Shown: positions 45,876 through 54,133 of the stretch, one piece after another | How positions within the stretch are numbered: the stretch's first letter is position 1 | How the letters are laid out: every line of letters begins with the position of its first letter | NCBI RefSeq assembly: GCF_004297125.1 | Contig: NZ_SCVD01000024.1 | Location: 186,001-250,000, forward strand | DNA length: 64,000 nt | From: Phenylobacterium sp. | GTDB lineage: Bacteria > Pseudomonadota > Alphaproteobacteria > Caulobacterales > Caulobacteraceae | Direction: 5' to 3' | Notes under the pieces: model-generated | What the model was told of the DNA's origin: nothing | Database searches by the model: none | Seen by the model: only the letters and a program-made list of their open reading frames with translations | Program-made: the position numbers and the translations under genes

Positions 45876-45933
45876 GCCGTCGAAATCGCGCAGGCCCGTT
45901 CGTCGTATCGGTACGACCTATCAGGAGCGCGCC

Positions 45934-46230
45934 ATGAAGGCCGAGACCATCCTCGTCGAGAACGTCGCCAGTCCCGACAGCCCGCCGCGCCCGGTGAACC
46001 GCGAGAAATACGAGGCGACGCGAGAGGCGGTGATGGCGGCGCTGCCGACGGCCGAGCCGGGACTTTCGTATGCCGAGCTGAAGGCCGCCGCCCTGCCGCG
46101 CCTGCCTGAGGCTTTGTTCCCGGGCGGTCAGACCGTCGGTTGGTGGCTGAAATGCGTCCAGCTCGACCTGGAGGCCAAGGGCGTCATTGTGCGCCACAGC
46201 AAGCCGCTGCGGTGGTATCGCGCGGCTTAA
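45934..46230 (+). CDS. DUF6958-type small protein
   Basis: A 98-residue soluble protein: VENVASPDSPPRPVNREKYE, a helix, LSYAELKAAALPRLPEALFP, and the strongly conserved-looking tail QTVGWWLKCVQLDLEAKGVI followed by PLRWYR. This matches a small family of unknown function in many proteobacteria. A good ribosome site (AGGAG) precedes ATG 45934. Its stop overlaps the convergent gene by four bases. Confidence 0.85.
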   Translation: MKAETILVENVASPDSPPRPVNREKYEATREAVMAALPTAEPGLSYAELKAAALPRLPEALFPGGQTVGWWLKCVQLDLEAKGVIVRHSKPLRWYRAA

Positions 46231-46898
46231 GGAACCAGCACCCTGTCGGAATAGGTCTCGATCAAGAGGGCGAACGGGCGGCCGTCGGGGGTCTGCAGGT
46301 AGGCCCGGTGCTGCAGCACGTTCGGCGGAACGCTCACGGGGAGGTCGAAGCCCACCGGATCGGCCGCCTCCCAACCGGCCGGCAGCGGCTGGAACAGCAG
46401 GCGTGACGACAGAGTGCGGCGCTGGAAGCCCAGCGGGCGCACCACGACGCCGAAGGGCCGCTCGGTCGATTCCAGGTCGATGTTCATCTGGGCGGTCAGC
46501 CGGCCAGGCAGGTACCAGTTGTCGGCGCGCGACAGGACCACCTCGCCGCACTTCAGCTCGACCCGGCGGCGGCGCACGGGCTCGTTGGCGGCGGCGCCCA
46601 GCTGGCGGCGCGCGGCGTTGGCGGCCGGCAGGTCGTCGGGGACCTCGACCTGGCGGGCGAGGATCTTGGGCGCCCCGGGATCGCGCCGGTCGCACAGCGC
46701 CTGCAGCACCGCGGTCGCGCTGTCATGGCTGAGCAGGTCGGCGTTCAGCGTCTGGAGCTGAGCCTGCAGGCGCAGGCGCAGGATGTAATCCGCTTGCGAA
46801 CCTTCCGCCGCCGCGCCGCCCGGCGCCAGCGAGGTCGCGACAAGAGCCGTCGCCACCAGACCTCCTAGAAACCTCAAGTCCCTAAATCCCAGCGCCAT
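46227..46898 (-). CDS. Secreted protein of unknown function, possibly chorismate-lyase-like fold
   Basis: 223 residues with an N-terminal hydrophobic leader (FLGGLVATALVATSLAPGGA). The mature part has a helix-rich start (ILRLRLQAQLQTLNADLLSH) with a QALCDRR segment, then a beta-rich region: RRRRVELKCGEVVLSRADNW, PGRLTAQMN, then RPFGVVVRPLGFQRRTLS. The order 'LxCGxxxLSxADNWYxPxxL' recalls UbiC/DUF98 chorismate-lyase-like proteins, but I am not certain. The start overlaps the LysR gene by 17 bases, so the two are probably one transcript. Confidence 0.65.
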   Translation of the reverse strand: MALGFRDLRFLGGLVATALVATSLAPGGAAAEGSQADYILRLRLQAQLQTLNADLLSHDSATAVLQALCDRRDPGAPKILARQVEVPDDLPAANAARRQLGAAANEPVRRRRVELKCGEVVLSRADNWYLPGRLTAQMNIDLESTERPFGVVVRPLGFQRRTLSSRLLFQPLPAGWEAADPVGFDLPVSVPPNVLQHRAYLQTPDGRPFALLIETYSDRVLVP

Positions 46899-47838
46899 TG
46901 TCGATGGCCCGCAGCGCCTCTTCGTGCGCCAGCGCCTCCGCCTCGATCCAGCCGATGAAGGCCTTCACCTGCGGGAGCCGTCCCTTGGCCTTGGGATGGA
47001 CCAGGTAATAGGCGAAGTCGACGGCCGTGGCGATCTGCAGAGGAGCCACCAGGCGTCCCGCGTCCAGGTCGGCCTGGGCCAGCGTGCGCTTGGCCAGCGC
47101 CACGCCGCGGCCGTTGGCGGCGGCCTCGATCACCAGGCTGGACTGATTGAAGCGTGGGCCCCGGTGACCGTCGATGCCGCGCAGGCCGCGGGCGGCCAGC
47201 CACATGGGCCAGTCGGGGCAGCTGTCGTCGATCTCGGGCGAACCGTCGTGCAGGAGGATGTGGTTGGCCAGGTCCTCCGGCGTCTCCAGCGGATGTTCCG
47301 CCAGCAGCTCTGGGGAAACGACGGGGATCACCGCCTCGCTGACCAGTCGCTTCACCTCCAGGCCGGGGTAGCGGCCGGCGCCGTAGCGCAGCGCCAGGTC
47401 GACTTCGCCGGCCGAGAGGTCGACCAACTCCATGCCGGCGTTCAGCCAGACGTCCACCTGCGGGTGGGCCCGCTCGAACGCGCCCAGGCGGGGCGCCAGC
47501 CACTTGGCGGCGAAGGAAGGCGGGGCGGTGATGGTCAGGCGGCGGCCGTCGACCGCGGCGGTCAGCAGGCTGGCGGCCTCGGCCAGGCGGTCGAACGCCT
47601 CGCGCAGGGCGGGCAGGGCGGTCTGGGCCGCGTCGGTCAGCAGCAGGCCCTTGGGCGTGCGCTTGAAGAGGGCCGCGCCGACGTAGTCTTCGAGGTTCTG
47701 GATCTGCTGGCTGACCGCCCCCGGCGTCACGGAAAGCTCGTCGGCGGCCCGGCTGAAGTTCAGGTGGCGCGCGGCGGCCTCGAACGCCCGCAGGGCGTTG
47801 AGCGGTGGCAGCCGGCGGCGCTGGTGGTTTCGATCCAT
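46882..47838 (-). CDS. LysR-family regulator (GcvA-like)
   Basis: A 318-residue LysR regulator. The N-terminal helix-turn-helix (LPPLNALRAFEAAARHLNFS, then AADELSVTPGAVSQQI) is typical of the GcvA/AmpR branch, followed by a LysR substrate domain (about 95-300). It lies divergent from the cobA-cys operon, but it is not CysB-like, so control of that operon is possible rather than expected. Its own 3' end carries the start of the secreted protein gene. Confidence 0.93.
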   Translation of the reverse strand: MDRNHQRRRLPPLNALRAFEAAARHLNFSRAADELSVTPGAVSQQIQNLEDYVGAALFKRTPKGLLLTDAAQTALPALREAFDRLAEAASLLTAAVDGRRLTITAPPSFAAKWLAPRLGAFERAHPQVDVWLNAGMELVDLSAGEVDLALRYGAGRYPGLEVKRLVSEAVIPVVSPELLAEHPLETPEDLANHILLHDGSPEIDDSCPDWPMWLAARGLRGIDGHRGPRFNQSSLVIEAAANGRGVALAKRTLAQADLDAGRLVAPLQIATAVDFAYYLVHPKAKGRLPQVKAFIGWIEAEALAHEEALRAIDNGAGI

Positions 47839-47910
47839 CCTAGAATTCCTGACACCCCGGGCAGAAGTCCTCGGGTTGCGACTTGGGCTTCTCCGCCCCT
47901 ATTTGCAAGC

Positions 47911-47977
47911 GTCCGCCGGTGTATCGGCCCTTTTCACCGGTGGACATCAGACGGGGCGGGCGCGAGTCCGCCCCGTC
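47911..47977 (+). promoter_or_regulatory. Two tandem hairpins in the leader of the cobA-cys operon
   Basis: Hairpin 1 pairs 47911-47921 with 47935-47945 (11 bp including one G-U). Hairpin 2 pairs 47950-47959 with 47968-47977 (10 bp, perfect). They are four bases apart and end 38 bases before the cobA ATG. No T-run follows. The arrangement looks like a structured 5' leader, but I could not match it to a known riboswitch. Confidence 0.5.
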
Positions 47978-48015
47978 ATGATTTCAGGGTCGGCGTATCG
48001 ATAGAGAAGCTAAAC

Positions 48016-48870
48016 ATGGCCATAGGCGGCGGCAAAGGCAGGCGTACCGATCGCCTCGTGGTGCTGGGCGGAAACGCCGGGCCGCGTGGCCCTGGCCAGG
48101 TGTGGCTGGTGGGCGCCGGTCCGGGCGATCCCGAACTTCTGACGATCAAGGCGCTGAAGGTCCTGCAGGCCGCCCAGGTGGTGGTCCACGACGGCCTGGT
48201 GTCGGATGAGATCCTCGACCTGGCGCCGGCCGGCGCGCGCCGGATCTCGGTGGCCAAGCGCAAGTCGCGACACTCGTACAGCCAGGATGAGATCAACCGG
48301 ATGCTCGTGGCCTTCGCCCTCGAAGGCCTGAACGTGGTGCGCCTGAAGGGCGGCGACCCCTTCATCTTCGGCCGCGGCGGCGAGGAGCTGGAAGCTTGCC
48401 GTGACGCCGGCGTCGACTGCCACGTGGCGCCCGGCGTGACCGCGGCCCTGGCGGCCAGCGCCAGCGCCGGCGCGCCCCTGACCCATCGCGGTTCGGCCCA
48501 GGCCGTCACCTTCGTCACCGGCCACGCGGCCAAGGGCGGCGAGCCTGACCTGGACTGGGATCACCTGGCGAAGGCCAACCAGACGGTGGTGATCTACATG
48601 GGCCTGTCGATGGCCACGCCGATCGCGGCGCGCCTGATGGCGGCTGGCCGGGCCGGCTCCACGCCCGCTCTGATCGTCGAGAACGCCAGCCGCGCGGACG
48701 AACGCCGGGTGGTGACCACGCTCGCCGGTCTGGCCGAGGCGGCCGCCACCCTGAACGGTCCCGCCCTGCTGATCGTGGGCGAGGCCATGGCGCTCGCGAC
48801 GTCCAGTGAAGAAGGGGCCGGCGAAGGCCGCACCCAAGTCGAAACCCTCATCCAGGAGGCGCGCGCATGA
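48016..48870 (+). CDS. cobA: Uroporphyrinogen-III C-methyltransferase for siroheme
   Basis: A 284-residue SUMT: VWLVGAGPGDPELLTIKALK, VVHDGLVSDEIL, the VVRLKGGDPFIFGRGGEEL loop, VAPGVTAALAASASAGAPLT and PALIVENASR, all hallmarks. It methylates uroporphyrinogen III to precorrin-2, needed for siroheme of the sulfite reductase encoded two genes on. The dehydrogenase/chelatase half of CysG is not fused here. The stop overlaps the DUF2849 start by four bases. Two hairpins lie upstream. I used ATG 48016, though no clear ribosome site precedes it. Confidence 0.93.
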   Translation: MAIGGGKGRRTDRLVVLGGNAGPRGPGQVWLVGAGPGDPELLTIKALKVLQAAQVVVHDGLVSDEILDLAPAGARRISVAKRKSRHSYSQDEINRMLVAFALEGLNVVRLKGGDPFIFGRGGEELEACRDAGVDCHVAPGVTAALAASASAGAPLTHRGSAQAVTFVTGHAAKGGEPDLDWDHLAKANQTVVIYMGLSMATPIAARLMAAGRAGSTPALIVENASRADERRVVTTLAGLAEAAATLNGPALLIVGEAMALATSSEEGAGEGRTQVETLIQEARA

Positions 48871-49229
48871 AGGCGCTCACCGCCAACCGCCTCACCGACG
48901 GCGAGGTCGTCTTCTGGAAAGCCGGCCAATGGGTCGAGCGCTTCGCCGACGCCCAGCTCTGGGACGACGACGATCCGGCCGGCGTCGAGGCCGAGGCTGC
49001 GGCCAAGAACCAGCCGCTGGTCGTGGTCGACGCCTATCTGATCGACCTGATCGAATCCGAAGGCCTCTGGGCCCCGCTCAGCTACCGCGAGCGCATCCGC
49101 GCGCTCGGCCCCTCGAACCACCTCCACCACGGCAAGCAGGCCGAGGGCGGGGCGGTGATCGAGGCGCTGCAGCACGCCCACGGCGCGGCCCGCTCGACCG
49201 GCCGCGTCAACCTGATCAAGCGGAAGTAG
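48867..49229 (+). CDS. DUF2849 protein of the sulfite reductase operon
   Basis: A 120-residue protein: KALTANRLTDGEVVFWKAGQ at the start and YRERIRALGPSNHLHHGKQA near the end, the DUF2849 pattern. It is nearly always encoded directly before cysI in alphaproteobacteria, and an accessory role in sulfite/nitrite reduction is assumed. It is coupled by overlap to cobA and lies four bases before cysI. Confidence 0.92.
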   Translation: MKALTANRLTDGEVVFWKAGQWVERFADAQLWDDDDPAGVEAEAAAKNQPLVVVDAYLIDLIESEGLWAPLSYRERIRALGPSNHLHHGKQAEGGAVIEALQHAHGAARSTGRVNLIKRK

Positions 49230-49233
49230 GCGC

Positions 49234-50889
49234 ATGTACCAGTACGACACCATCGACAAGGCGATGCTCGCCGACCGTTCCAGCGAGTTCCGCGGCCAGG
49301 TAGCCCGGCGTCTCGCCGGCGAGCTGACCGAGGACCAGTTCAAGCCGCTCAGGCTGATGAACGGCCTCTATCTGCAGCTTCACGCCTACATGCTGCGCGT
49401 CGCCATCCCGTACGGCTCGCTGAACCCGGCCCAGCTGCGCAAGCTGGCCTGGATCGGGCGCACCTACGACAAGGGCTACGGCCACTTCACCACCCGTACG
49501 AACCTGCAGTTCCACTGGATCAAGCTGGCCGACACGCCGGACATCCTGGACCACTTGGCCAGCGTCGACATGCACGCCATCCAGACCTCGGGGAACTGCA
49601 TCCGCAACACCACGACCGATCCCTATGCGGGCGCGACGGCCGAGGAAGTGGACGATCCACGGGTGTGGGCCGAGGCGATCCGCCAGTGGTCGACCTTCCA
49701 CCCGGAATTCTCGTTCCTGCCGCGCAAGTTCAAGATCGCCATCACCGCGGCGCCCAAGGACCGCACGGCCGCCCGCGTCCACGACATCGGCCTGGTGCTG
49801 AAGCGGGCCCGCGACGGCGCGCTGGGCTTCGAGGTGATCGTGGGCGGCGGCATGGGGCGCACGCCCTACGTCGGGCCGACCATCCGCGAGTTCCTGCCGG
49901 TGAACCGGCTGCTCTCGTACCTGGAAGCGATCCTGCGCGTTTACAATCGCCACGGCCGCCGGGACAACATCTACAAGGCCCGGATCAAGATCCTGGTCGC
50001 CGCGCTCGGCAAGGACGAGTTCGCCAGGCAGGTCGAGGCCGAGTGGGCCAAGATCGGCGAAGGCGCGGATCTGCCCGACACCGAGCTGGCCCGGATCCGC
50101 GGCGCCTTCGCCGCGACGGCGTTCGAGGTGCTGCCGGCCCAGTCGGAGGCCTTCGAGGCGGCCAAGGCCTCGACCCCGGCCTTCGCCCGGTTCGTGCGCA
50201 ACAACGTCAAGCCGCACAAGAAGTCCGGCTACGGCATTGTCGAGGTCAGCCTGAAGGGCATTGGCGACACCCCCGGCGACGCCACCTCCGAGCAGATGGA
50301 GACCGTAGCCGACCTGGCTGAGCAGTACGGCCTGGGCGACATCCGGGTGACGCACGAGCAGAACCTGGTGCTGCCGCACGTGAAACTGGACGACATTCCG
50401 ACCGTATGGGCCGCTCTGCGCGACGCTGGTATCGCCACGCCGAACATCAACCTGGTCAGCGACATCATCGCCTGCCCGGGCCTGGACTACTGCGCCCTGG
50501 CCAATGCGCGGGCGATCCCGATCGCCCAGCACATCGCCGAGAAGTTCCGCGACCAGGACCGCGCCGAGAAGATCGGCGAGCTGAAGATCAAGATCAGCGG
50601 CTGTATCAACGCCTGCGGCCACCACCACGTGGGCCACATCGGGATCCTGGGCGTCGATAAGAAGGGCGAGGAGTTCTACCAGCTCACTCTGGGCGGCTCG
50701 GGGGCGGAGGACGCCTCGGTCGGCTCGATGCTCGGCCCGGCGCTGCCCTACGAAAAGGTCGCCGACGCCGTGGACACCCTGGTCGACGTCTACCTGCGCG
50801 AACGCCAGGACGGCGAGCGCTTCCTCGACACCTTCCGCCGCACCGGCGTCACCCCCTTCAAGGAGGCCGTCTATGCCGACGCTCATTGA
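49234..50889 (+). CDS. cysI: Sulfite reductase hemoprotein (nitrite/sulfite reductase family)
   Basis: A 551-residue siroheme/[4Fe-4S] reductase. Two ferredoxin-like halves carry GHFTTRTNLQFHWIKLAD in the first repeat, and the cluster ligands appear as ACPGLDYCALAN (Cys-x5-Cys) and SGCINACGHHHVG (Cys-x3-Cys). It reduces sulfite to sulfide with six electrons, supplied here probably by the ferredoxin-NADP reductase at the end of the operon. The last 17 bases overlap the DUF934 gene. Confidence 0.94.
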   Translation: MYQYDTIDKAMLADRSSEFRGQVARRLAGELTEDQFKPLRLMNGLYLQLHAYMLRVAIPYGSLNPAQLRKLAWIGRTYDKGYGHFTTRTNLQFHWIKLADTPDILDHLASVDMHAIQTSGNCIRNTTTDPYAGATAEEVDDPRVWAEAIRQWSTFHPEFSFLPRKFKIAITAAPKDRTAARVHDIGLVLKRARDGALGFEVIVGGGMGRTPYVGPTIREFLPVNRLLSYLEAILRVYNRHGRRDNIYKARIKILVAALGKDEFARQVEAEWAKIGEGADLPDTELARIRGAFAATAFEVLPAQSEAFEAAKASTPAFARFVRNNVKPHKKSGYGIVEVSLKGIGDTPGDATSEQMETVADLAEQYGLGDIRVTHEQNLVLPHVKLDDIPTVWAALRDAGIATPNINLVSDIIACPGLDYCALANARAIPIAQHIAEKFRDQDRAEKIGELKIKISGCINACGHHHVGHIGILGVDKKGEEFYQLTLGGSGAEDASVGSMLGPALPYEKVADAVDTLVDVYLRERQDGERFLDTFRRTGVTPFKEAVYADAH

Positions 50890-51373
50890 GCTGAAGGACG
50901 GCGTCTGTCGCGGCGCCGAGGACGCGTTCACCCACGTGGCCGACGACCAGGACATGGCGACGGGCGACGTGATTGTGTCGCTGGCCCGCTTCCAGTCGGA
51001 AGGCGACGGGCTGCTGTCGGAAGGCCGCCGGGTGGGCGTGCGCCTGAAGGCGGAGGAAGAGGCCGAGGTCCTGGCCTACGACCTGCCGCGTCTGGCGGTG
51101 GTGGCGCTGGACTTCCCGAAGTACCGGGACGGTCGCGCCTACACCAACGCCCGGCTGCTGCGCGAGCGGTTCAAGTTCGCAGGCCAGGTCCGCGCCGTGG
51201 GGGACGTGCTGCGCGAGCAGGCGGGCTTCATGGTCCGCGTGGGCTTCGACGCCTTCGAGCCAGCCGACGACGCCAGCGCCAACGAATGGCAGGCCGCCGC
51301 GCGCCGCTACCGCCACGTCTACCAAAGGTCCGCCGACGGCCGTGCGCCGGCTTTCGCGGAACGGGAGGCATGA
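50873..51373 (+). CDS. DUF934 protein of the sulfate assimilation operon
   Basis: A 166-residue protein with the DUF934 core: VVALDFPKYRDGRAYTNARL followed by LRERFKFAGQVRAVGDVLRE. Found between cysI and cysH in very many proteobacteria, it is regarded as an accessory factor of sulfite reductase whose exact job is unknown. It begins inside the cysI 3' end and ends four bases before cysH. Confidence 0.93.
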   Translation: MPTLIELKDGVCRGAEDAFTHVADDQDMATGDVIVSLARFQSEGDGLLSEGRRVGVRLKAEEEAEVLAYDLPRLAVVALDFPKYRDGRAYTNARLLRERFKFAGQVRAVGDVLREQAGFMVRVGFDAFEPADDASANEWQAAARRYRHVYQRSADGRAPAFAEREA

Positions 51374-51376
51374 GTC

Positions 51377-52114
51377 ATGGCCTTTGACGCACTGGCCCGG
51401 AACCCCATCGCGCTGCGCCTGGACGCCGAGCTGCGTCACGCGCACCCGCGGACGATCCTGGAAGCCGCCGTCGAGAGCTTCGGCGACAAGCTGGCCCTGG
51501 TCTCGTCCTTCGGGGCGGAATCGGCCGTGCTGCTGGACATCGCCGCCAAGGTGAAGCCCGACATCGCGGTGCTGTTCCTGGATACCGGCATGCTGTTCGG
51601 CCAGACGCTGGACTACCGCCAGCAGCTCGCCGCGCGCCTGGGCCTGACCAACGTCCGCGATCTGCGTCCTGCCTATCAGGATCTCGCCACCGGCGATCCC
51701 CAGGCCAAGCTCTGGCAGTCCGACACCGACGCCTGCTGCGAGATCCGCAAGGTGGTCCCGCTGGACCGGGCGCTGGGCGAGTTCGACGCCTGGATCACCG
51801 GCCGCAAGCGCTTCCACGGCGGCGACCGCCTGAACCTGCCGGTGGTGGAGCAGTCCGAGGGCAAGCTTAAGTTCAACCCTCTCGCCAATTGGGGCAAGGA
51901 AGACCTCGACGCCTATGCGGCGGAGCACGAACTGCCGGCCCACCCGCTGGTGGCCCAGGGCTTCCCGTCGATCGGGTGCTGGCCCTGCACCCAGCCGGCG
52001 GAGGATGGCGAGGACGTTCGGGCCGGCCGCTGGAAGGGTCTGGACAAGTCGGAGTGCGGCATCCATCTGGCGCGTGCGCCGGGGACGCCCAACAACGTCG
52101 GCGGCGACATCTAG
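51377..52114 (+). CDS. cysH: Phosphoadenylyl/adenylyl-sulfate reductase
   Basis: A 245-residue reductase: LVSSFGAESAVLLDIAAKVK (PP-loop-like sulfate site), DACCEIRKVVPL and CWPCTQPAEDGEDVRAGRW with the catalytic ECGIH tail. The two Cys-Cys pairs (DACCEIR and CWPC) mark the [4Fe-4S] adenylylsulfate-type reductase that can use APS directly, unlike the cluster-free E. coli enzyme. It releases sulfite for CysI. An in-frame ATG 51377 follows GGAGGCATGAGTC. Confidence 0.93.
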   Translation: MAFDALARNPIALRLDAELRHAHPRTILEAAVESFGDKLALVSSFGAESAVLLDIAAKVKPDIAVLFLDTGMLFGQTLDYRQQLAARLGLTNVRDLRPAYQDLATGDPQAKLWQSDTDACCEIRKVVPLDRALGEFDAWITGRKRFHGGDRLNLPVVEQSEGKLKFNPLANWGKEDLDAYAAEHELPAHPLVAQGFPSIGCWPCTQPAEDGEDVRAGRWKGLDKSECGIHLARAPGTPNNVGGDI

Positions 52115-52125
52115 GGCTTTCAGGA

Positions 52126-52953
52126 ATGAACGACGTGACCTTGGCCACTCCGACGCCCGCCGGGGCGGCCCCCAAGGCGTCCGGCGCCTTCTTCGTCGAG
52201 ACGGTGACGTGGGTCCATCACTGGACCCCCAGCCTCTTCTCGTTCCGCACGACCCGCGATCCCGCGCTGCGCTTTTCCAGCGGCCAGTTCGTGATGGTCG
52301 GGCTGCAGAAGGAGGACGGCAAGCCGCTGGTCCGGGCCTATTCCATCGCCTCGCCCTCGTGGCACGACGAGCTGGAATTCTATTCCATCAAGGTGCCCGA
52401 CGGCCCGCTCACCTCGCGTCTGCAGAACATCAAGGTGGGCGATCCGGTCCTGATCGGCCGCAAGCCAACCGGCACCCTGGTGCTGGACGGCCTGAAGCCC
52501 GGCAAGCGGCTCTACATGCTGGGCACCGGCACCGGCCTGGCGCCCTGGCTGTCTCTCGCCCGCGACCCGGACGTCTACGAGCGCTTCGAGACGGTGGTGG
52601 TCACCCACACAGTCCGGGAGGTCGCCGATCTGAACTACGCCGAGCTGTTCGACGAACTGCCGCGCGACGAGATCCTGGGCGAACTGATCGATGGCAAGCT
52701 GAAGTACTATCCCACGGTCACGCGCGAAGAGTTCCGCACCAAGGGCCGGATCACCGACCTGATCGCCTCGGGTCAGATGTTCACCGACCTGGGCCTGCCG
52801 TCGTTCAACCCGCAAGAGGATCGCGTCATGCTGTGCGGCGGTCCCTCCGTGCTGGCCGACCTGAAGCAGCAGCTCCTCGACCTAGGTTACCAGGAGGGAT
52901 CCATCGCCCAACCCGGCGACTTCGTGCTGGAAAAGGCGTTCGTCGAGACCTGA
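52126..52953 (+). CDS. fpr: Ferredoxin-NADP reductase
   Basis: A 275-residue FAD/NADP-binding oxidoreductase: FSSGQFVMVGLQ, VRAYSIASPSWHDELEFYSI (FAD site RAYS), LYMLGTGTGLAPWLSLARDP (NADP loop) and CGGPSVLADLKQQL, ending in an aromatic-poor FVLEKAFVET tail as in bacterial FPRs. It gives electrons from NADPH to ferredoxin and, by operon position, likely to the sulfite reductase. ATG 52126 is 11 bases after cysH, behind CAGGA. Confidence 0.92.
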   Translation: MNDVTLATPTPAGAAPKASGAFFVETVTWVHHWTPSLFSFRTTRDPALRFSSGQFVMVGLQKEDGKPLVRAYSIASPSWHDELEFYSIKVPDGPLTSRLQNIKVGDPVLIGRKPTGTLVLDGLKPGKRLYMLGTGTGLAPWLSLARDPDVYERFETVVVTHTVREVADLNYAELFDELPRDEILGELIDGKLKYYPTVTREEFRTKGRITDLIASGQMFTDLGLPSFNPQEDRVMLCGGPSVLADLKQQLLDLGYQEGSIAQPGDFVLEKAFVET

Positions 52954-53035
52954 TCTATGCGCCAGGGGGCGGGCACAACCCCAGAGGGTGCGGCGAAAAG
53001 GATAGGCGAATCTACCTAGGTGTTCGTCCCAAATA

Positions 53036-53043
53036 TTAACCAT
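53036..53043 (+). promoter_or_regulatory. CtrA-type half-site TTAACCAT
   Basis: An exact copy of the TTAACCAT half-site reported for promoters bound by the Caulobacter cell-cycle regulator CtrA. It lies 45 bases before the adenylate cyclase GTG, in an AT-rich patch of an otherwise GC-rich gap, where a promoter is expected. Confidence 0.5.
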
Positions 53044-53087
53044 AAATCTCGTGTGCTTAGATTGGACATGGCTTGGAGGAGCCCGCT

Positions 53088-53963
53088 GTGTCCGCGATGT
53101 ATTTCGAGACCCCGCCCGCGCAACTGACGCTTGTGTCCCAGCTTGCCGCTTGGCTGCGCGTCGCACGTCAGCCTGCTGCGGCAGAGGCGCCGGTCCGAGC
53201 CGCCCGCCGTCAATCCACGTCCCGGTTTCTGGGACCTGCCAAGGAGACCGTGGGCGCCTGCGGCTGCTGCGCGGATCGGGTCCTGTCGCGGTACGTCTCG
53301 CCCCAGGTGATCGACCGGCTGATGGCCGACCCGGACGGACTGAGCGTTGGCGGCGAAACCCGGGACGTGACCGTGCTGTTCGCCGACCTGCGGGGGTTTA
53401 CCGCCCTGGCCGAGGCTATGAAGGACAAACCGCGGCGCCTCAACGACCTGATCAACGCCTTCCTCGACCCGATGACCGATATCGTGCTGGCCCACGGCGG
53501 CACCATCGACAAGTACATGGGCGATTGCGTCATGGCCTTCTGGGGGGCGCCGTACGATGACCCGGACCATGCGAAGCACGCCTTCGAGGCCGCCCGGGCC
53601 ATGCTGCTGGCGATGGAGGACGTGAACCGCCGTGTGCGTGCGTCCTTCGCCGGTGAGGTCGACCTGCCGACCATCCGGATCGGCATCGGCATCAATTCGG
53701 GGGAGTGCGTCGTGGGCGCACTCGGGAGCCGCAACCGCTTCGACTATTCGGTCCTGGGCGACCCGGTGAACATCGCCTCGCGCATCGAGGGCCTGTGCAA
53801 GGTCTACGACATCCCGCTGCTGATCGGCGAGGAGACGGCTCGCCGCCTGCCGCCGGAGGCGGGCCTCGCCGAGATCGGCCGCCTGACCCTTCGCGGCCGC
53901 ACCGAAAAGCAATGGGTCTTCGGCATAGCGGCGCTGGGCGCCCCATCGGAGCCCGGGCAATGA
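53088..53963 (+). CDS. Class III adenylate cyclase, soluble
   Basis: A 291-residue protein ending in a class III nucleotide cyclase domain (about 90-275). Both metal Asp residues are present (Asp100 in LFADLRGFTA and Asp146 in DKYMGDCVMAFWG). Lys142 fits the adenine-selecting lysine, and VLGDPVNIASRIEG holds the second specificity and transition-state residues, so ATP is the predicted substrate. Residues 1-85 have no clear domain but include CGCC at 58-61. No membrane segment. GTG 53088 follows a perfect GGAGGAG, better than upstream TTG 53073. Its stop overlaps the next gene. Confidence 0.9.
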   Translation: MSAMYFETPPAQLTLVSQLAAWLRVARQPAAAEAPVRAARRQSTSRFLGPAKETVGACGCCADRVLSRYVSPQVIDRLMADPDGLSVGGETRDVTVLFADLRGFTALAEAMKDKPRRLNDLINAFLDPMTDIVLAHGGTIDKYMGDCVMAFWGAPYDDPDHAKHAFEAARAMLLAMEDVNRRVRASFAGEVDLPTIRIGIGINSGECVVGALGSRNRFDYSVLGDPVNIASRIEGLCKVYDIPLLIGEETARRLPPEAGLAEIGRLTLRGRTEKQWVFGIAALGAPSEPGQ

Positions 53964-54133
53964 CCTACGCATCGCAACCCGCCTCCGTGGACGCTTCCGT
54001 CCTCTCCGCCGGCTCCAAGCCTGACAGGGCGGCCCGCCCGCTGCCGCCCGGCGTCGGCCTCGCCATCGGCGCCGCAGTTTCGCTGGGTCTCTGGGCCGGC
54101 CTGGCCTACGCCGTGATCAGCCTCGTCGGCTAA
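53960..54133 (+). CDS. 57-residue membrane protein coupled to the cyclase
   Basis: A small protein whose ATG (53960) overlaps the cyclase stop. Residues 1-33 are polar and Ser/Pro-rich, then LPPGVGLAIGAAVSLGLWAG and AYAVISLVG form one membrane helix to the C-terminus. No family is recognised. Tight coupling suggests it may tether or regulate the soluble cyclase. Its stop overlaps the convergent ATPase gene by four bases. Confidence 0.7.
   Translation: MTYASQPASVDASVLSAGSKPDRAARPLPPGVGLAIGAAVSLGLWAGLAYAVISLVG

Noticed and set aside
47911..48015. SAM-II or cobalamin riboswitch in the cobA leader
   Set aside because: The stems are clear, but I could not find the conserved SAM-II pseudoknot pattern or the cobalamin box, so no class is claimed.
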